From contig NZ_WIXJ01000001.1 in assembly GCF_009617575.1 (NCBI RefSeq), positions 124,001 through 188,000 on the forward strand: a stretch of DNA of 64,000 nt, read 5' to 3'. Origin of the DNA: Rhodocyclus gracilis (GTDB taxonomy: Bacteria > Pseudomonadota > Gammaproteobacteria > Burkholderiales > Rhodocyclaceae). The position numbers and the translations under genes were made by a program. Every line of letters starts with the position of its first letter. Within the stretch, counting starts at the first letter, position 1. The notes below the pieces were generated by a model, which was given only the letters and a program-made list of their open reading frames with translations, made no database searches and was not told the DNA's origin. Positions 51,901 to 61,191 of this stretch are shown here, in pieces.

Positions 51901-52475
51901 AGCGGACGCAGCACGCGCTGCACGAGCAGAGTCGCCAGCGCAAAGAGAATGAGCAGTGTCGCCACCGGCAAGGCAATGACGAGAAAGTGAAACCACGACT
52001 CCAAGCGACGCTGCTGCTCCAGCGCATTATCCGACCAGCGGTGGATATCGGCGATCAGGAGTTGGTTATAGCTGATCAGATCGCTCATCAGCGAGCCAAC
52101 CCGACGGCGCTGCGCGTCATTTTCCGCCGTACTCTTGGCCGCGACGATCTGTTCGACAATCTCCGGCAACGGCTGCGCGCTGATCAGCAGTTCGCGTTTT
52201 AGCTGGTCGTCGGGAGTTGCCGCCCCGGTCAGCGTATCAATGACCGAGTGATAACTCTCCCACCACTGCTGCAGCGGCCCGTCCTCGGCATGCAGCGCGT
52301 ACTCCTCGGCGTAGACCAGCATCGCCGACGATTGTCGGACGAGTTGCCGGGTCTGCGCCTGCCGCTCGGCCACCTGATCCAGATCGACGCGCACGCGCCA
52401 GAGCGCCCCGCCCAGCACCAGCACGGTGATGATGGCCGCCGATACCGCCACCGATAGCAGCGTTCTAATTTGCAC
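48909..52475 (-). CDS. Membrane PAS-GGDEF-EAL protein with C-terminal CZB zinc-binding domain
   Basis: 1188 residues. TM helices at about 5-25 and 165-187 flank a periplasmic helical sensor; then HAMP (about 188-240), three PAS modules (about 260-630), GGDEF (about 640-800) with LGGDEF near 715 and RADD inhibitory site, EAL (about 815-1070) with AEALIRW, SANVSAN, LEILET, DDFGTGYSS, KIDQSF and AEGVES intact, and a C-terminal segment (about 1085-1188) with CPFGRWF then HADFH and HERIHALG, the Cys/His pattern of CZB zinc-sensing domains. Likely a bifunctional c-di-GMP enzyme controlled by several inputs including zinc or redox. 33 bp downstream of the chemoreceptor gene. Confidence 0.88.
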   Translation of the reverse strand: MQIRTLLSVAVSAAIITVLVLGGALWRVRVDLDQVAERQAQTRQLVRQSSAMLVYAEEYALHAEDGPLQQWWESYHSVIDTLTGAATPDDQLKRELLISAQPLPEIVEQIVAAKSTAENDAQRRRVGSLMSDLISYNQLLIADIHRWSDNALEQQRRLESWFHFLVIALPVATLLILFALATLLVQRVLRPLTTLREAVQAVSRGDLSVRCSSNAQDEFGELSRTFDAMAVDLVGVLRQEIEERRQAELALANVNEDLANRESMIQQILDTSSVAIFLVDTQGRISFANRRMSEMFAMPLDRLIGEEYVALVHPTERSLGLQKMRDLASGKLMNIDLERRYVRADQSEFWGNLSGRRFYDLDANDAGLVGVIADVSVRRQAEQTLLESENRFREIFNSISDAIFIHDEATGVVIDCNKRSCEMYGFSREDIVGLHPDALSSGTPPFSTAEIAVWIERVKQEGPQVFEWLARKSDGHLFWVEVALRLAQIGSQVRLLSVIRDITARKASDADLRLASRVFTNSQEGIMITDADSRIVDVNPSFTRITGFTREDAVGQFASLLASGRQGPAFYSDMWDTLVRQDFWRGELWNRRKNGEIYPEMLSISAVRDDENRVQHYIGVFSDISVLKQHEEELDRIAHYDTLTGVPNRRLLADRLGQAIARAHRSERPVAVCYLDLDGFKPVNDTHGHGAGDRLLIEITARLKGLLRADDTLARLGGDEFVLLITDLPGSEECHAVLNRVLAAVSAPVAIDGAMISVSASIGVTLSPPDVDDADTLLRHADQAMYRAKEAGKNRFFVFNAEHDRKLQARWQQIQRLHQALECNEFLLHFQPKVDLITGEVLGAEALIRWQHPEEGMLAPGLFLPHLEGSDLEIDLGEWVIDSALRQMEIWHAEGLMISVSANVSANHLLQSNFTERLRLALERHPGAQPGKFELEILETAALSDMGQAARTLASCRELGVRFALDDFGTGYSSLTYFRDLPVDILKIDQSFVRDMLDDPNDLGIVEGVVRLAQAFNRQVIAEGVESMDHGALLLSIGCHICQGYGIARPMPAEALPEWIGHWREAKEWSALNHTSEDYLDPWLIVVAKSQRRWLDRLIDLLGNFDGQRSIELDPSKCPFGRWFAGRGALRYGEHADFHEIGRLHERIHALGRELLALARAGEREVALARVPELLRYQEHMLLLLSSL

Positions 52476-52508
52476 GACGCCGTCCTTCCACTCTTGCAGG
52501 CCGTGTCC

Positions 52509-54137
52509 TCAAACCTTGAAGCGCCCGATCTGCGCACGCAAGCCGACGGCGATCTCTTCGAGTCGTTCCGCCGTCTCGGCGGTGCCGCGAATCGTCGAGC
52601 TGGTTTCCTCGACCATCTGCGCGATTTGCTCGACTCGCTGCGCGATCGACGTGCTCGCCGCGCTTTGCTCACGCGTTGCCCCGGCCACCTCACGCACGCG
52701 CTCCAGCGTGCGGTGGGCGCCGTGCTCGATTTCGCGCAAGGATTCCGCCGCCGAATCAGCCAATTGCACGCCCTCATCGACCTTCGGCAGCGCCGCGCTC
52801 ATCGCCTCGACCGCCCCGGCCGTATCGACCTGAATACCGACGATCATCTGTTCGATCTCGGTCGTCGCCACGGCCGTACGCTCGGCCAGCTGGCGCACTT
52901 CATCGGCAACGACGGCAAAGCCGCGCCCCTGCTCACCGGCACGCGCTGCCTCAATGGCCGCATTCAGCGCGAGGAGGTTGGTCTGCGCGGCGATTTCCTT
53001 GATTACGTTGGCGATGGTCGAGACCTGTGCGGCACGCTCCTGCAAGGCGTGAATCCGCCCGGAAGCGTCGCTGACGGTCGACGAGATCGCGCGCATTGCC
53101 GCCGACGCTTCATTGACGCGCTTGCCACCTTCGCCAGCCAGCGCCATCGCGCCGCGAGAGTCTTCTTCGGTGTCATGAGCGCTATCGGAAATATGGTTGG
53201 AGCTGACCGTCATTTCTTCGATGGCCGCCGCCATTGACGATGTGGCGTCGGCCTGATGCCCGGCCGCCGTCGCCACTTCGCTGGAGGCGTGGCTGATCTG
53301 CTCGGCATTGCTCACCAGATGATCGGCACTCTTGCCGATCTCGGCCACCAACTCGCGCAAGGCCAGCACCATGCCGCCAAGCGCATGCAGTAGACTTCCC
53401 GGCGCCGGGCCGGAAAGATGCGCCGTCAGATCGCCCGCCGCGACGTTCTGCATCACGGCCACCGCCGCGGCCGGTTCCCCCCCCAACTGGCGCAGGATGC
53501 TCGAACTCACCCGCCAGCCAACCAGCGCCAACGATGCCAGCAAGAGCAATGCGATAGAGCCGAACAGCAATGCCCCCTGGCGGAAGGCGATACCGACGTC
53601 GTCGATATAGATGCCGGTCCCCACGACCCAGCCCCAGGGCTGGAAGAGCGCGGCGTACGACAGCTTGGGCTCGGCCTTCTCCTGACCGGCGCGCGGAAAC
53701 CAGTAATCGACGAAGCCGCCGCCGCTCCTGGCCGTCTGGACGAGTTCCTGAATCAGGAATTTGCCGTTGGCGTCCTGCATCTCGCGCCGGTTCTGCCCTT
53801 CGGTTTCCGGCTTCGGCGGCAACAGGATGTAGTTGTGCTCGGTATCCAGTACGAAGAAATAATCGCTGCCCTCATAGCGCAAACCGCGCAAGGCTTCGCG
53901 CGCGGCATTTTTCGCCGCCGCTTCGCTCAGCGTGCCGTTCTGCGCAAGTTTCTGGTGATACGCCAGCACGCCAACGGCGACTTCCACCAGATTTTTGGTC
54001 TTTTGCTTGCGATCCTCGAGCAAGCTGTGCTGCAACTGAAAAAGCGCAACAAGGCACAACACCAGCAAGCCCAGCAGCGTTAACGCCACAAGCAGTTGCA
54101 TGCGACGCGAGACGCGCCACGACGACAGACTGAACAT
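52509..54137 (-). CDS. Methyl-accepting chemotaxis protein with single Cache domain
   Basis: 542 residues: TM1 (about 13-36), periplasmic sCache_2 sensor (about 40-185; [28 protein letters not shown] and [34 protein letters not shown]), TM2 (about 190-212), HAMP-like linker, and an MCP signalling domain with hairpin tip [20 protein letters not shown] near 400. sCache_2 receptors often bind small organic acids; the ligand here is unknown. Same strand and 33 bp from the GGDEF-EAL-CZB gene. Confidence 0.93.
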   Translation of the reverse strand: MFSLSSWRVSRRMQLLVALTLLGLLVLCLVALFQLQHSLLEDRKQKTKNLVEVAVGVLAYHQKLAQNGTLSEAAAKNAAREALRGLRYEGSDYFFVLDTEHNYILLPPKPETEGQNRREMQDANGKFLIQELVQTARSGGGFVDYWFPRAGQEKAEPKLSYAALFQPWGWVVGTGIYIDDVGIAFRQGALLFGSIALLLLASLALVGWRVSSSILRQLGGEPAAAVAVMQNVAAGDLTAHLSGPAPGSLLHALGGMVLALRELVAEIGKSADHLVSNAEQISHASSEVATAAGHQADATSSMAAAIEEMTVSSNHISDSAHDTEEDSRGAMALAGEGGKRVNEASAAMRAISSTVSDASGRIHALQERAAQVSTIANVIKEIAAQTNLLALNAAIEAARAGEQGRGFAVVADEVRQLAERTAVATTEIEQMIVGIQVDTAGAVEAMSAALPKVDEGVQLADSAAESLREIEHGAHRTLERVREVAGATREQSAASTSIAQRVEQIAQMVEETSSTIRGTAETAERLEEIAVGLRAQIGRFKV

Positions 54138-54231
54138 GCCACCCTCCTCCGTTGATTCTCATGGGGTGCGCGCCGCTCCCCGATAGCCGAATGGCAGCCG
54201 TTCAGCAACGAGACAAGTCGTCGCTCAGCCT

Positions 54232-57200
54232 TCAGCGCAACGAGAAATCAACACCACTGGCTTTAGCCTTATCACCCGCATCGCCTTTCCCTGCATCGTC
54301 TGCCACGGCGGACGGTTTCAGGAATACGCGCTCGGATGGCGCACCGGATTTTTCTACCAGCCATTCACGCACTTGCTCAGCACGACGATCTGCCAGATCA
54401 CGCAGATCGTCGTCATCAATGACCGTATTGGCGAGGATTAGTTTCTCCATTTCACCGGCGGGGAGGGATTTGACGAGGCCGACGAAATTTCTCGGCTTAG
54501 GGAATTTAGCCGCTTGATAGACACGCGCAAGCAAGCTTTCGCGCTCGCCCGGCGCAATGGCGATTTCATCGCTGGCGCCGCTGGCAATACCTTTCTTGAG
54601 GAGGTCTTCGCGTTTGAAGCGACGCATCGCGCGATCGAGCTGCGCGGCTTTCAGTCCTTCGCGGTCATGCGCACGATCCGCGCTACCGGTAATTTCGAGA
54701 CGCAAGGCAGGACGGTCGAGCAAGGCTTTGGATAGTTTGTCGAGGCGCTGCTGCGCCGTCGCATCGAGAGCGACGCGACCCGGCGCAAAATCGATGTGCG
54801 CGAGTTCTTCGCCACCGTCGAACAGCGCCCCCAGCAAAGCGAAGGGCGAAGTCACCGCCTTCACCAGAAGATTGACGATCACCTTGACGACGAGGCCGCC
54901 AACGCTGAACTGCGGATCGTCGAGCGAGCCCGAAATCGGCAGATTGACGTCGATTTCACCCGCCCGATTTTTGAGCAACGCAACCGCCAGCGACACTGGC
55001 AAGCTCGTCGCGTCCGGGCTATCGACGCGGTCACCAAAAGTTAACTGATCGAGGAATACCCGGTTTTCCGCACTCAACTGGCGATTTTCGATACGGTATT
55101 TGACGAATAGCGACAGCTTCCCTTTGGCAATCGCGTATCCCGCGTATTTCCCCGAGTAAGGCGAAAACGAGGTCATTTCGACGCCCTTTACCTCCGCCTC
55201 CAGATCGAGGAATGGGTTCCTCGACAAAGGATTAAGGCGTGCCTTGATCACCAGAGGCGTGATGCGGTCATAACTGCCGCGCAGGTCGAGCGTTGCCGTG
55301 CTGTCGGGCGCCGAAGACAAGCCGCTGATGCGACCACCGATCTGCCGCAAATTAGCCGAATAGTTCGGCTTGACGAAGTTGTCGGTGAAATTGACGTTGC
55401 CGCCCTGCAAGGTCACCTTGCCGATACGGATCGGCATCGACGACGTCGCCGAGGCGGGGGGCGTTGGCTCCGGCGCCGTCGCTTTGCCGGTGCCGCTCGC
55501 GCCTCCGGCAAGCGCCGCAGACGCCGGCACCAGCGATACGGCCGGCGCGGCGGGTGCGCCAACAGGCGTTGCCGGGCGGACGATCTGCGTGAGATTGAGC
55601 CGTCCTTCGCGACTGACAATGGCACGCGCGAAGAAGTCGGAGAGGGCAATTTCATCAATCGCCAGCGAGTCCGGCGTCAAACGCGCGTCGACGCCGCCGA
55701 AATAGAGCGATTTCCAGCGCAGGAAGTCGGCTGCATTGATCTTGTCGACGGCAAAGAAATCGCCCACCGTTGCCTGCCCGGTAAAGCCGCCCGACCACGC
55801 GGGCGCCAGACCCTCCGGGGTAGCCGAGGCGACCGCCCCCTTCTTCGGCACCGCCGTCTCGGCGCGCGCATGCAGTTGCAGCGCACCTTTGACGGCTAAC
55901 TGACCGCGCGTCACGGCGATGTTCAGGCGCTCGGTGAAATACGGCTGCAGCGGCAACAACTCGACGCCCTTGATGTCGAGTTGCAAACGACTATCGAAGG
56001 GCGCCAGACCGACATCGCCAGCAATATCCGCCGCCCCCTTCTTGTTGATGCGGAACTTCGCCGTCACATGCGCGTGCGCGCCCGGTGCCGTCGAAAAATC
56101 GTCCACCGCCAAGGTCAGCCGCTCGATCACCTGCGTCGCAGCAGGCGTTACCGCCTGATCCTCAACGCGCAGGTTGATGTCGTCGCCTTGCAGGTGTTTG
56201 ACGGCGACGCTCCACGCCAGCGACGTCGCCTCGCCAGCGGGTTTCGCGGCGTGACGTTGCGTCTTCTGCGGTGCGTTTGGCCGGGGCGACGAGGCATCGA
56301 CACGGGCTGCGGCCATCTGGCGTAGATGCGGCGGCGCGATGAAATCGATTGTGCCGTCCGCGTTACGCCGCACCAGCGCGTGCGCGCCGTCGACCTTGAG
56401 TTCGCCGAGCGAGATGTGCCGCTTCGCCAGATCAAGGCGCCCCTCGCTGAGCGTCAGCGCCGACACCGTGAGACGCTCGCCCGCGTCGACGCGTGCCGAC
56501 GCGGAAAACTCGGCGGCCGCCCCCGCCTGACTCGTCAGCCCGCGCAGAGTGAGGTCGAGCTTATCGACATCCGCACGCAACGGCCGCGCCTGGCTGTCGT
56601 CGCGCCAATGCAGCGTCGCGTTGCGCACGCTGGCTTCGCCAAGCGACCAGACGAACGGCGCTGCCGCTGTCGGCTTTTGCGTCGGCGCTTCAGCTTCGTG
56701 TTTGGCGGGCGGGGCGACGGACGCGCCGGCTTTGACGGACGAGGTCGAACCGGCGTGCGCAGAAGGTGAAGAGGGTTTAGACGGATCGGAGGAAACAGCA
56801 GCAGAAGGGCGCGCAGGCGGTGGCGAAGCACTGGCCGCGGAGGGGCGGTGCAGCGCCGGCGAGGCGGGATGCAACGCCAACCAGTTGAGCGTGCCATCAG
56901 CGCGCGCGTGCGCGAAAACTTCCGGATGCGTCAGCGCGATGCGGTCGATATCCAGCCTGCGCTGCCCCGGATCGAAGCCCGTCAGCGTGAGTTCGAGACG
57001 TTCCAGACGCAACAGCGGCTCACCACCAACGGCGTCGAGCTGCACATCGGAGAGCGTCGCGTTCCCCGACAAGGAGAGCGAAGGCGGCGCATCCACCGGC
57101 ATGCGGAAGACGAGCTTCAGATCGCCATCGAGCAGCGCCGCCTTGATGCGCACGGGCATAGAAGCGGCCAGCGAAGCCGGCAGGTAATCCAGATAACGCG

Positions 57201-57945
57201 TCAGATCCAGCGCCTTGAAGTCGATGTCCAACTCACTCTCGCGCGACTCGGCGAAGGGCTTGCTGCGCCCGGAGAGCGCGAACGGCGCCCCGTCGATCCT
57301 GGCGGCAAACGCCGGATCGACAAAGCTATCGACGCTTTGGGGCATGCTCGAAATGACCGGCAGCTTAAGCTCGATGTCGCTGATACGGTGCTGCTCGTCG
57401 GCGACACGGTCGTCAAAATCGATGCTGCCACCGCTGATCTGGATATTGCTCACCGAGAAGGCCGGCGTCGGCGACGACGGGCTGGCGAGGAACGCGTCGA
57501 TGAGGTCGGAGACGTTGTAGCGTTGCGCCTGCACGCGTCGCAAGTGCACGCGGGGATTCTCCAGACGAAGCTCTTCGATCACCGGTGCAGCACGAAACAG
57601 CGAAGCCGCCGAGACGTTCACATAGAGACGGTCAAAGGCAAACAGCGGCGCTTCCGCGCCAGCCGTTCCCTGCCCCACCGCCGCCTCTTCTGAAGGCACG
57701 ACGTCCTGCACCGCCAGACCCTCAATCTGCAGCGACAAGGCATAGGGATTGAAGCGGATGTCCGCCACGCTCACCGGGCGATGCAAGGCCTGACTCGCCT
57801 GTTCGACGAGCAGCGACTTGACGAGGGACGGTACGACCAGAAAGCCGAGCACGCCAAAGAGCAGGAAAAGCAGCAGCGCCGCCGCGCCGAAGAGGCGCAC
57901 ACGCGGCGACTGAAGCAGGCCGGGCAGACGGGAGGAGTCGATCAT
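54232..57945 (-). CDS. DUF748 / AsmA-like envelope protein
   Basis: 1237 residues: one N-terminal membrane helix (about 20-42), then a very long beta-rich periplasmic part of the DUF748/AsmA-like kind (VSVADIRFNPYALSLQIEGLAVQD at the start; repeated FDDRVADEQ/FTDNFVKPNYSA-type blocks). Ala/Pro/Ser-rich linkers fall at about 370-440, with others near 580 and 830. The C-terminal region (about 1050-1200) has an OmpA-like peptide (LEITGSADRAHDREGLK). Such proteins are thought to be lipid-transfer bridges or OM-assembly factors. Start 57945 (MIDSSRLPGLL) is used instead of the longer frame. Confidence 0.82.
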   Translation of the reverse strand: MIDSSRLPGLLQSPRVRLFGAAALLLFLLFGVLGFLVVPSLVKSLLVEQASQALHRPVSVADIRFNPYALSLQIEGLAVQDVVPSEEAAVGQGTAGAEAPLFAFDRLYVNVSAASLFRAAPVIEELRLENPRVHLRRVQAQRYNVSDLIDAFLASPSSPTPAFSVSNIQISGGSIDFDDRVADEQHRISDIELKLPVISSMPQSVDSFVDPAFAARIDGAPFALSGRSKPFAESRESELDIDFKALDLTRYLDYLPASLAASMPVRIKAALLDGDLKLVFRMPVDAPPSLSLSGNATLSDVQLDAVGGEPLLRLERLELTLTGFDPGQRRLDIDRIALTHPEVFAHARADGTLNWLALHPASPALHRPSAASASPPPARPSAAVSSDPSKPSSPSAHAGSTSSVKAGASVAPPAKHEAEAPTQKPTAAAPFVWSLGEASVRNATLHWRDDSQARPLRADVDKLDLTLRGLTSQAGAAAEFSASARVDAGERLTVSALTLSEGRLDLAKRHISLGELKVDGAHALVRRNADGTIDFIAPPHLRQMAAARVDASSPRPNAPQKTQRHAAKPAGEATSLAWSVAVKHLQGDDINLRVEDQAVTPAATQVIERLTLAVDDFSTAPGAHAHVTAKFRINKKGAADIAGDVGLAPFDSRLQLDIKGVELLPLQPYFTERLNIAVTRGQLAVKGALQLHARAETAVPKKGAVASATPEGLAPAWSGGFTGQATVGDFFAVDKINAADFLRWKSLYFGGVDARLTPDSLAIDEIALSDFFARAIVSREGRLNLTQIVRPATPVGAPAAPAVSLVPASAALAGGASGTGKATAPEPTPPASATSSMPIRIGKVTLQGGNVNFTDNFVKPNYSANLRQIGGRISGLSSAPDSTATLDLRGSYDRITPLVIKARLNPLSRNPFLDLEAEVKGVEMTSFSPYSGKYAGYAIAKGKLSLFVKYRIENRQLSAENRVFLDQLTFGDRVDSPDATSLPVSLAVALLKNRAGEIDVNLPISGSLDDPQFSVGGLVVKVIVNLLVKAVTSPFALLGALFDGGEELAHIDFAPGRVALDATAQQRLDKLSKALLDRPALRLEITGSADRAHDREGLKAAQLDRAMRRFKREDLLKKGIASGASDEIAIAPGERESLLARVYQAAKFPKPRNFVGLVKSLPAGEMEKLILANTVIDDDDLRDLADRRAEQVREWLVEKSGAPSERVFLKPSAVADDAGKGDAGDKAKASGVDFSLR

Positions 57946-58151
57946 GGCGTGCTGGGTCGTGTCATTGGCGGCCCAATTTAACACGAAGCCCCGGCACTGC
58001 CTACGCGCGGGCGCCGTTCAGGCGACGCACCGCGAGCCCTCTGCGCGTCCTGTGCCTGCCGCGCTCCAGCCCGCCCGCCGCATGCCGTACGGAATGCCCG
58101 CCAAAGCGCTTTCGCGCTAGAATCCGTCGCTGTTTCCGCCTGCCCGCCGCC

Positions 58152-59126
58152 ATGAAAACCCTCGTCATCGAAGACAGTGCCAGCAGCCGTCGCATCCTCT
58201 GCGGCCACCTTGAGCGACTGGGCTTCAGCGTCTTTGCGGCGGCCGACGGCCATGAAGGCGTCGCCCACTTTCGCGCACAACGTCCTGACCTCGTCCTGCT
58301 CGGGCTGAAGCTGGGCGATGTCGACGGATTTACCGTCATCCGCCGCATCCGCCAGATCGAAGCACCGGGCGAATGGACACCTATCGTTTTCCTGACCGAA
58401 GCCGGCGACGATGCCGCCTTGCAACGCGGCGTGGCCGCTGGTGCCGATGACTTCCTGACGCGGCCGGTCAGCGACGTTGCGCTCGGCGTCAAGGTGCGCG
58501 CCATGCAGCGCATCCTGCAGATTCGCCAATCGATGCTGGTCATCACCCGCCAGCTCGACACCGCCAATCAGGAACTCAACCGACTCGCTTCGCTCGACGG
58601 ACTGACCGGCGTCGCCAATCGCCGGCTTTTCGACATCACGCTCGAACGCGAATGGCGGCGCGCCATGCGGCAGGGAACGGCGCTCTCGGTGCTGATGGTC
58701 GACATCGACCTCTTCAAGCAATTCAACGACCGCTTCGGCCACCCAGCCGGCGACGAATGCATCCGCCGCGTTGCCGGCGCACTGGCGACGGTGCTCGACC
58801 GTGGCGGCGATCTGCTGGCGCGTTACGGCGGCGAGGAGTTCGCCGTCGTTCTCGCCGAGACGACGCTCGATGGCGCCTGCTTCGTCGCCGAGCGCATGCG
58901 CGAAGCCATTGTGACCTTGGCGCTGGAGCGTTCCGACGTTCCCTTGGGCCGGGTCAGCGCGAGCTTCGGCGTAGCCTGCGCCGTGCCGATGCCGGAAACC
59001 GCCGCCAGCGTCCTGCTCGCCGCTGCTGACCGCGCGCTCTATCGCGCCAAACGCGACGGCCGCAATTGCGTGCGCGCCACCGACTCCCTTGATCCGGAAA
59101 ACGCTCTTCAGGAGACCTCCGCGTGA
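58152..59126 (+). CDS. Diguanylate cyclase with degenerate receiver domain
   Basis: 324 residues: receiver domain (1-120) then GGDEF (about 145-305). The cyclase looks active: YGGEEF with RGGD inhibitory site eight residues before, and LDGLTGVANRR. In the receiver the acidic pair (Glu7, Asp8) and the Thr of FLTEAG remain, but the phospho-acceptor Asp at 51 is Gly (LVLLGLKLGD) and the conserved Lys before Pro is Arg (FLTRPV). Standard phosphorylation is therefore not possible. Its stop overlaps the next gene (GTGA). Confidence 0.9.
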   Translation: MKTLVIEDSASSRRILCGHLERLGFSVFAAADGHEGVAHFRAQRPDLVLLGLKLGDVDGFTVIRRIRQIEAPGEWTPIVFLTEAGDDAALQRGVAAGADDFLTRPVSDVALGVKVRAMQRILQIRQSMLVITRQLDTANQELNRLASLDGLTGVANRRLFDITLEREWRRAMRQGTALSVLMVDIDLFKQFNDRFGHPAGDECIRRVAGALATVLDRGGDLLARYGGEEFAVVLAETTLDGACFVAERMREAIVTLALERSDVPLGRVSASFGVACAVPMPETAASVLLAAADRALYRAKRDGRNCVRATDSLDPENALQETSA

Positions 59127-59521
59127 ACGCGTCCGCCATCACCCGCATCGTCATCGTCGACGACAACGACCTGATGCGCACCGTCCTGCGCGGCATCCTC
59201 CGCTCGGACACCTACGAAGTGATCGGCGAAGCGCGTAACGGCGCCGTGGCGCTCGACATGATCGACCGCCTGCGCCCGGAAGTGGTCTTTCTCGACGTGA
59301 TGATGCCGGAGATGGATGGCCTCGAAGCCTTGCAGGCGATCAAACTGGCGCAGCCGGAAACGGTCGTCATCATGGTCACCGGCAAACCCAGCGTGGATAA
59401 CGTGCAGGAGTCGATCCAGCACGGCGCGGCAGGTTTTATCGTCAAACCTTTCAACGCCGGCAAGGTTCTCGCCACGCTGGCGCAGGCACTGGCCAGCGCA
59501 CGCCGCACCGTCACCTCCTGA
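59123..59521 (+). CDS. CheY-like response regulator
   Basis: 132-residue stand-alone receiver with a complete active site: Asp13/Asp14, phospho-acceptor Asp58 (FLDVMMPEMDG), Thr in MVTGKPS and Lys in FIVKPF. No output domain, so it works by protein contacts. The GTG start is 8 bp after AGGAG and overlaps the cyclase stop by four bases. It may supply the phospho-signal that its degenerate neighbour cannot accept (inference). Confidence 0.9.
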   Translation: MNASAITRIVIVDDNDLMRTVLRGILRSDTYEVIGEARNGAVALDMIDRLRPEVVFLDVMMPEMDGLEALQAIKLAQPETVVIMVTGKPSVDNVQESIQHGAAGFIVKPFNAGKVLATLAQALASARRTVTS

Positions 59522-59559
59522 TGGGCAGCATTGTGGGCAAGGCGCGCCGCTTGCCGCGT

Positions 59560-59586
59560 TAAAACACGCACCTTGAAAGAGGTGCC
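59560..59586 (-). terminator. Possible terminator of gloB
   Basis: Stem GCACCT (59568-59573) / AGGTGC (59580-59585), 6-nt loop; on the minus strand it is followed by GTGTTTTAA. Directly after the gloB stop. Weak T-run. Confidence 0.4.
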
Positions 59587-60438
59587 TTAAAAAACGTTTT
59601 TCCAGGCCCGCAAGGCCGCAAAGATCCCGGCAGGATTGTCCGCCGCCGGCACGGGAAGCTGTCCGGAGTGTGCGGATTGCGAGGACTTCGCGCACCAGTC
59701 GCGCACCGAGGCGATCACGCCGGGGGCATCGCAGCGCAGGAAGGGATTGGTCGCTTTTTCCAGGGCAATGGTCGAGGGCACGCTCGGCACACCTCTGGCA
59801 CGCGCCTCGGCGACAAGGGCCGCCCGCTCGGCAATCGCCGCGTTCCCCGGCTCGACCTGCTGCGCGAAACGCAGATTGGCGGCGGTGTACTCGTGCGCGC
59901 AATACACCTCGGTCGTCTCAGGCAGCGCAGCCAAGGTTGTGAGCGACGCGAACATCTGCTCAGCCGTGCCTTCGAAGAGACGGCCGCAGCCGGCACCAAA
60001 CAGCGTATCGCCGCAAAAAAGTCTGCCGGCGCCATAATAGGCGAGGTGTCCACGCGTATGTCCGGGAACCGGGAGGACGGCGAAGGAGGCGGCAAGGGCG
60101 TCAATCGTGAGGGTTTCGCCCCCGCGCAACGGCTCGGAAAGCGCTGTGATAGACTCCGCCGCCGGTCCGAATACCGCCGTGCGCACGCCCTTTTCCGCCG
60201 ACACCTCCAGCAAACCGGCAATGCCTCCCTGATGGTCGGCATGATGGTGCGTGATGAGGATCGCGGCCAGTTGCAAGTGTTCGCGCGCCAGCACGGCGAG
60301 TACCGGCGTGGCATCGCCGGGATCGACCACCAGCGCCTGATTGCCGCGATGCAGCAACCAGATGTAGTTGTCGGCGAATGCCGCAATCGGCATGGGCGAC
60401 ACAGTGTCGGGAGAGGTGGGCATCGCGTTTTTTTGCAT
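59587..60438 (-). CDS. gloB: Hydroxyacylglutathione hydrolase (glyoxalase II)
   Basis: 283-residue metallo-beta-lactamase-fold thioesterase hydrolysing S-lactoylglutathione. Metal motif THHHADHQGG (about 57-66), then GHTRGHLAYY, FCGDTLFGAGCGRLFEG and the C-terminal HAGG-like region CAHEYTAANLRF are present. The family normally begins at the internal MPIAAFADNYIWLL (60393); no ribosome site separates the candidates. Divergent from the methyltransferase gene. Confidence 0.92.
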   Translation of the reverse strand: MQKNAMPTSPDTVSPMPIAAFADNYIWLLHRGNQALVVDPGDATPVLAVLAREHLQLAAILITHHHADHQGGIAGLLEVSAEKGVRTAVFGPAAESITALSEPLRGGETLTIDALAASFAVLPVPGHTRGHLAYYGAGRLFCGDTLFGAGCGRLFEGTAEQMFASLTTLAALPETTEVYCAHEYTAANLRFAQQVEPGNAAIAERAALVAEARARGVPSVPSTIALEKATNPFLRCDAPGVIASVRDWCAKSSQSAHSGQLPVPAADNPAGIFAALRAWKNVF

Positions 60439-60465
60439 CGGGCAATTCTGGGAGATCGTCGCGAA

Positions 60466-61191
60466 ATGTCAATTCCGGGACTCGACGCATGGCTGGAGAC
60501 GCCGCAGGGCCGCTACGTCATGGCGTGGGAAGAGGCCCGCCTGACCGCGATCACTGCCGACGTCTTCGGCTACAACGCGCTCCAGTTCGGCCTGCCGCAA
60601 TACGGCCTCCTCGACGGCAACCGCATTCCCTTGCGGCAGAAAATCGGCGAATCCGGCGCCGTCGATGCGCGCTGCGACCTGCGCCAACTGCCGTTTCCCG
60701 CAGCCAGCATCGACCTGATCGTCATGCCGCACGTCCTCGAGTTTTGCAGCGACCCGCATCAGATCCTGCGCGAAGTCGAGCGCGTGCTGATCCCGGAAGG
60801 ACAGTTGCTCATTACCGGCTTCAACCCTTTCTCGCTCTGGGGGCTGCGCCGCCGTCTGCCACGACGTCCGGATGGTTTCCCCTGGAACGGCGACTATCTG
60901 TCGCTGGTGCGTCTGAAAGACTGGCTCAAGCTGCTCGGCTTTGAACTCGACCGGGGCGCCTTCGGCTGCTACGCGCCCCCCTTCAACGATGCCGACTGGC
61001 TGCGCCGCAGCCATTTCATGGAGGCCGCCGGCGACCGCTGGTGGGGGTTTGCCGGCGGTGTCTATTTATTGAGGGCGATCAAACGCGTGCACGGCATGCG
61101 CCTGATCATGCCCGCCTGGAACCCGCGACGCGTGCCGCGCAAAGCCGCCTCCGCCGTCGCCCGCAAGGAGATACATCACGATGAGTTGTGA
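60466..61191 (+). CDS. Class I SAM-dependent methyltransferase, substrate unknown
   Basis: 241 residues. A methyltransferase core with [23 protein letters not shown] (motif II region), [32 protein letters not shown] and a tail of aromatic residues. The classical glycine-rich motif I is weak. It belongs to a small betaproteobacterial group regularly found between gloB and rnhA. The stop overlaps the rnhA start by 11 bp. Substrate not known. Confidence 0.8.
   Translation: MSIPGLDAWLETPQGRYVMAWEEARLTAITADVFGYNALQFGLPQYGLLDGNRIPLRQKIGESGAVDARCDLRQLPFPAASIDLIVMPHVLEFCSDPHQILREVERVLIPEGQLLITGFNPFSLWGLRRRLPRRPDGFPWNGDYLSLVRLKDWLKLLGFELDRGAFGCYAPPFNDADWLRRSHFMEAAGDRWWGFAGGVYLLRAIKRVHGMRLIMPAWNPRRVPRKAASAVARKEIHHDEL

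Noticed and set aside
60466-61191. MetW as partner for MetX
   Set aside because: It is a SAM-methyltransferase-like protein but is 48 kb from metX, longer, and lies in the gloB-rnhA-dnaQ context.
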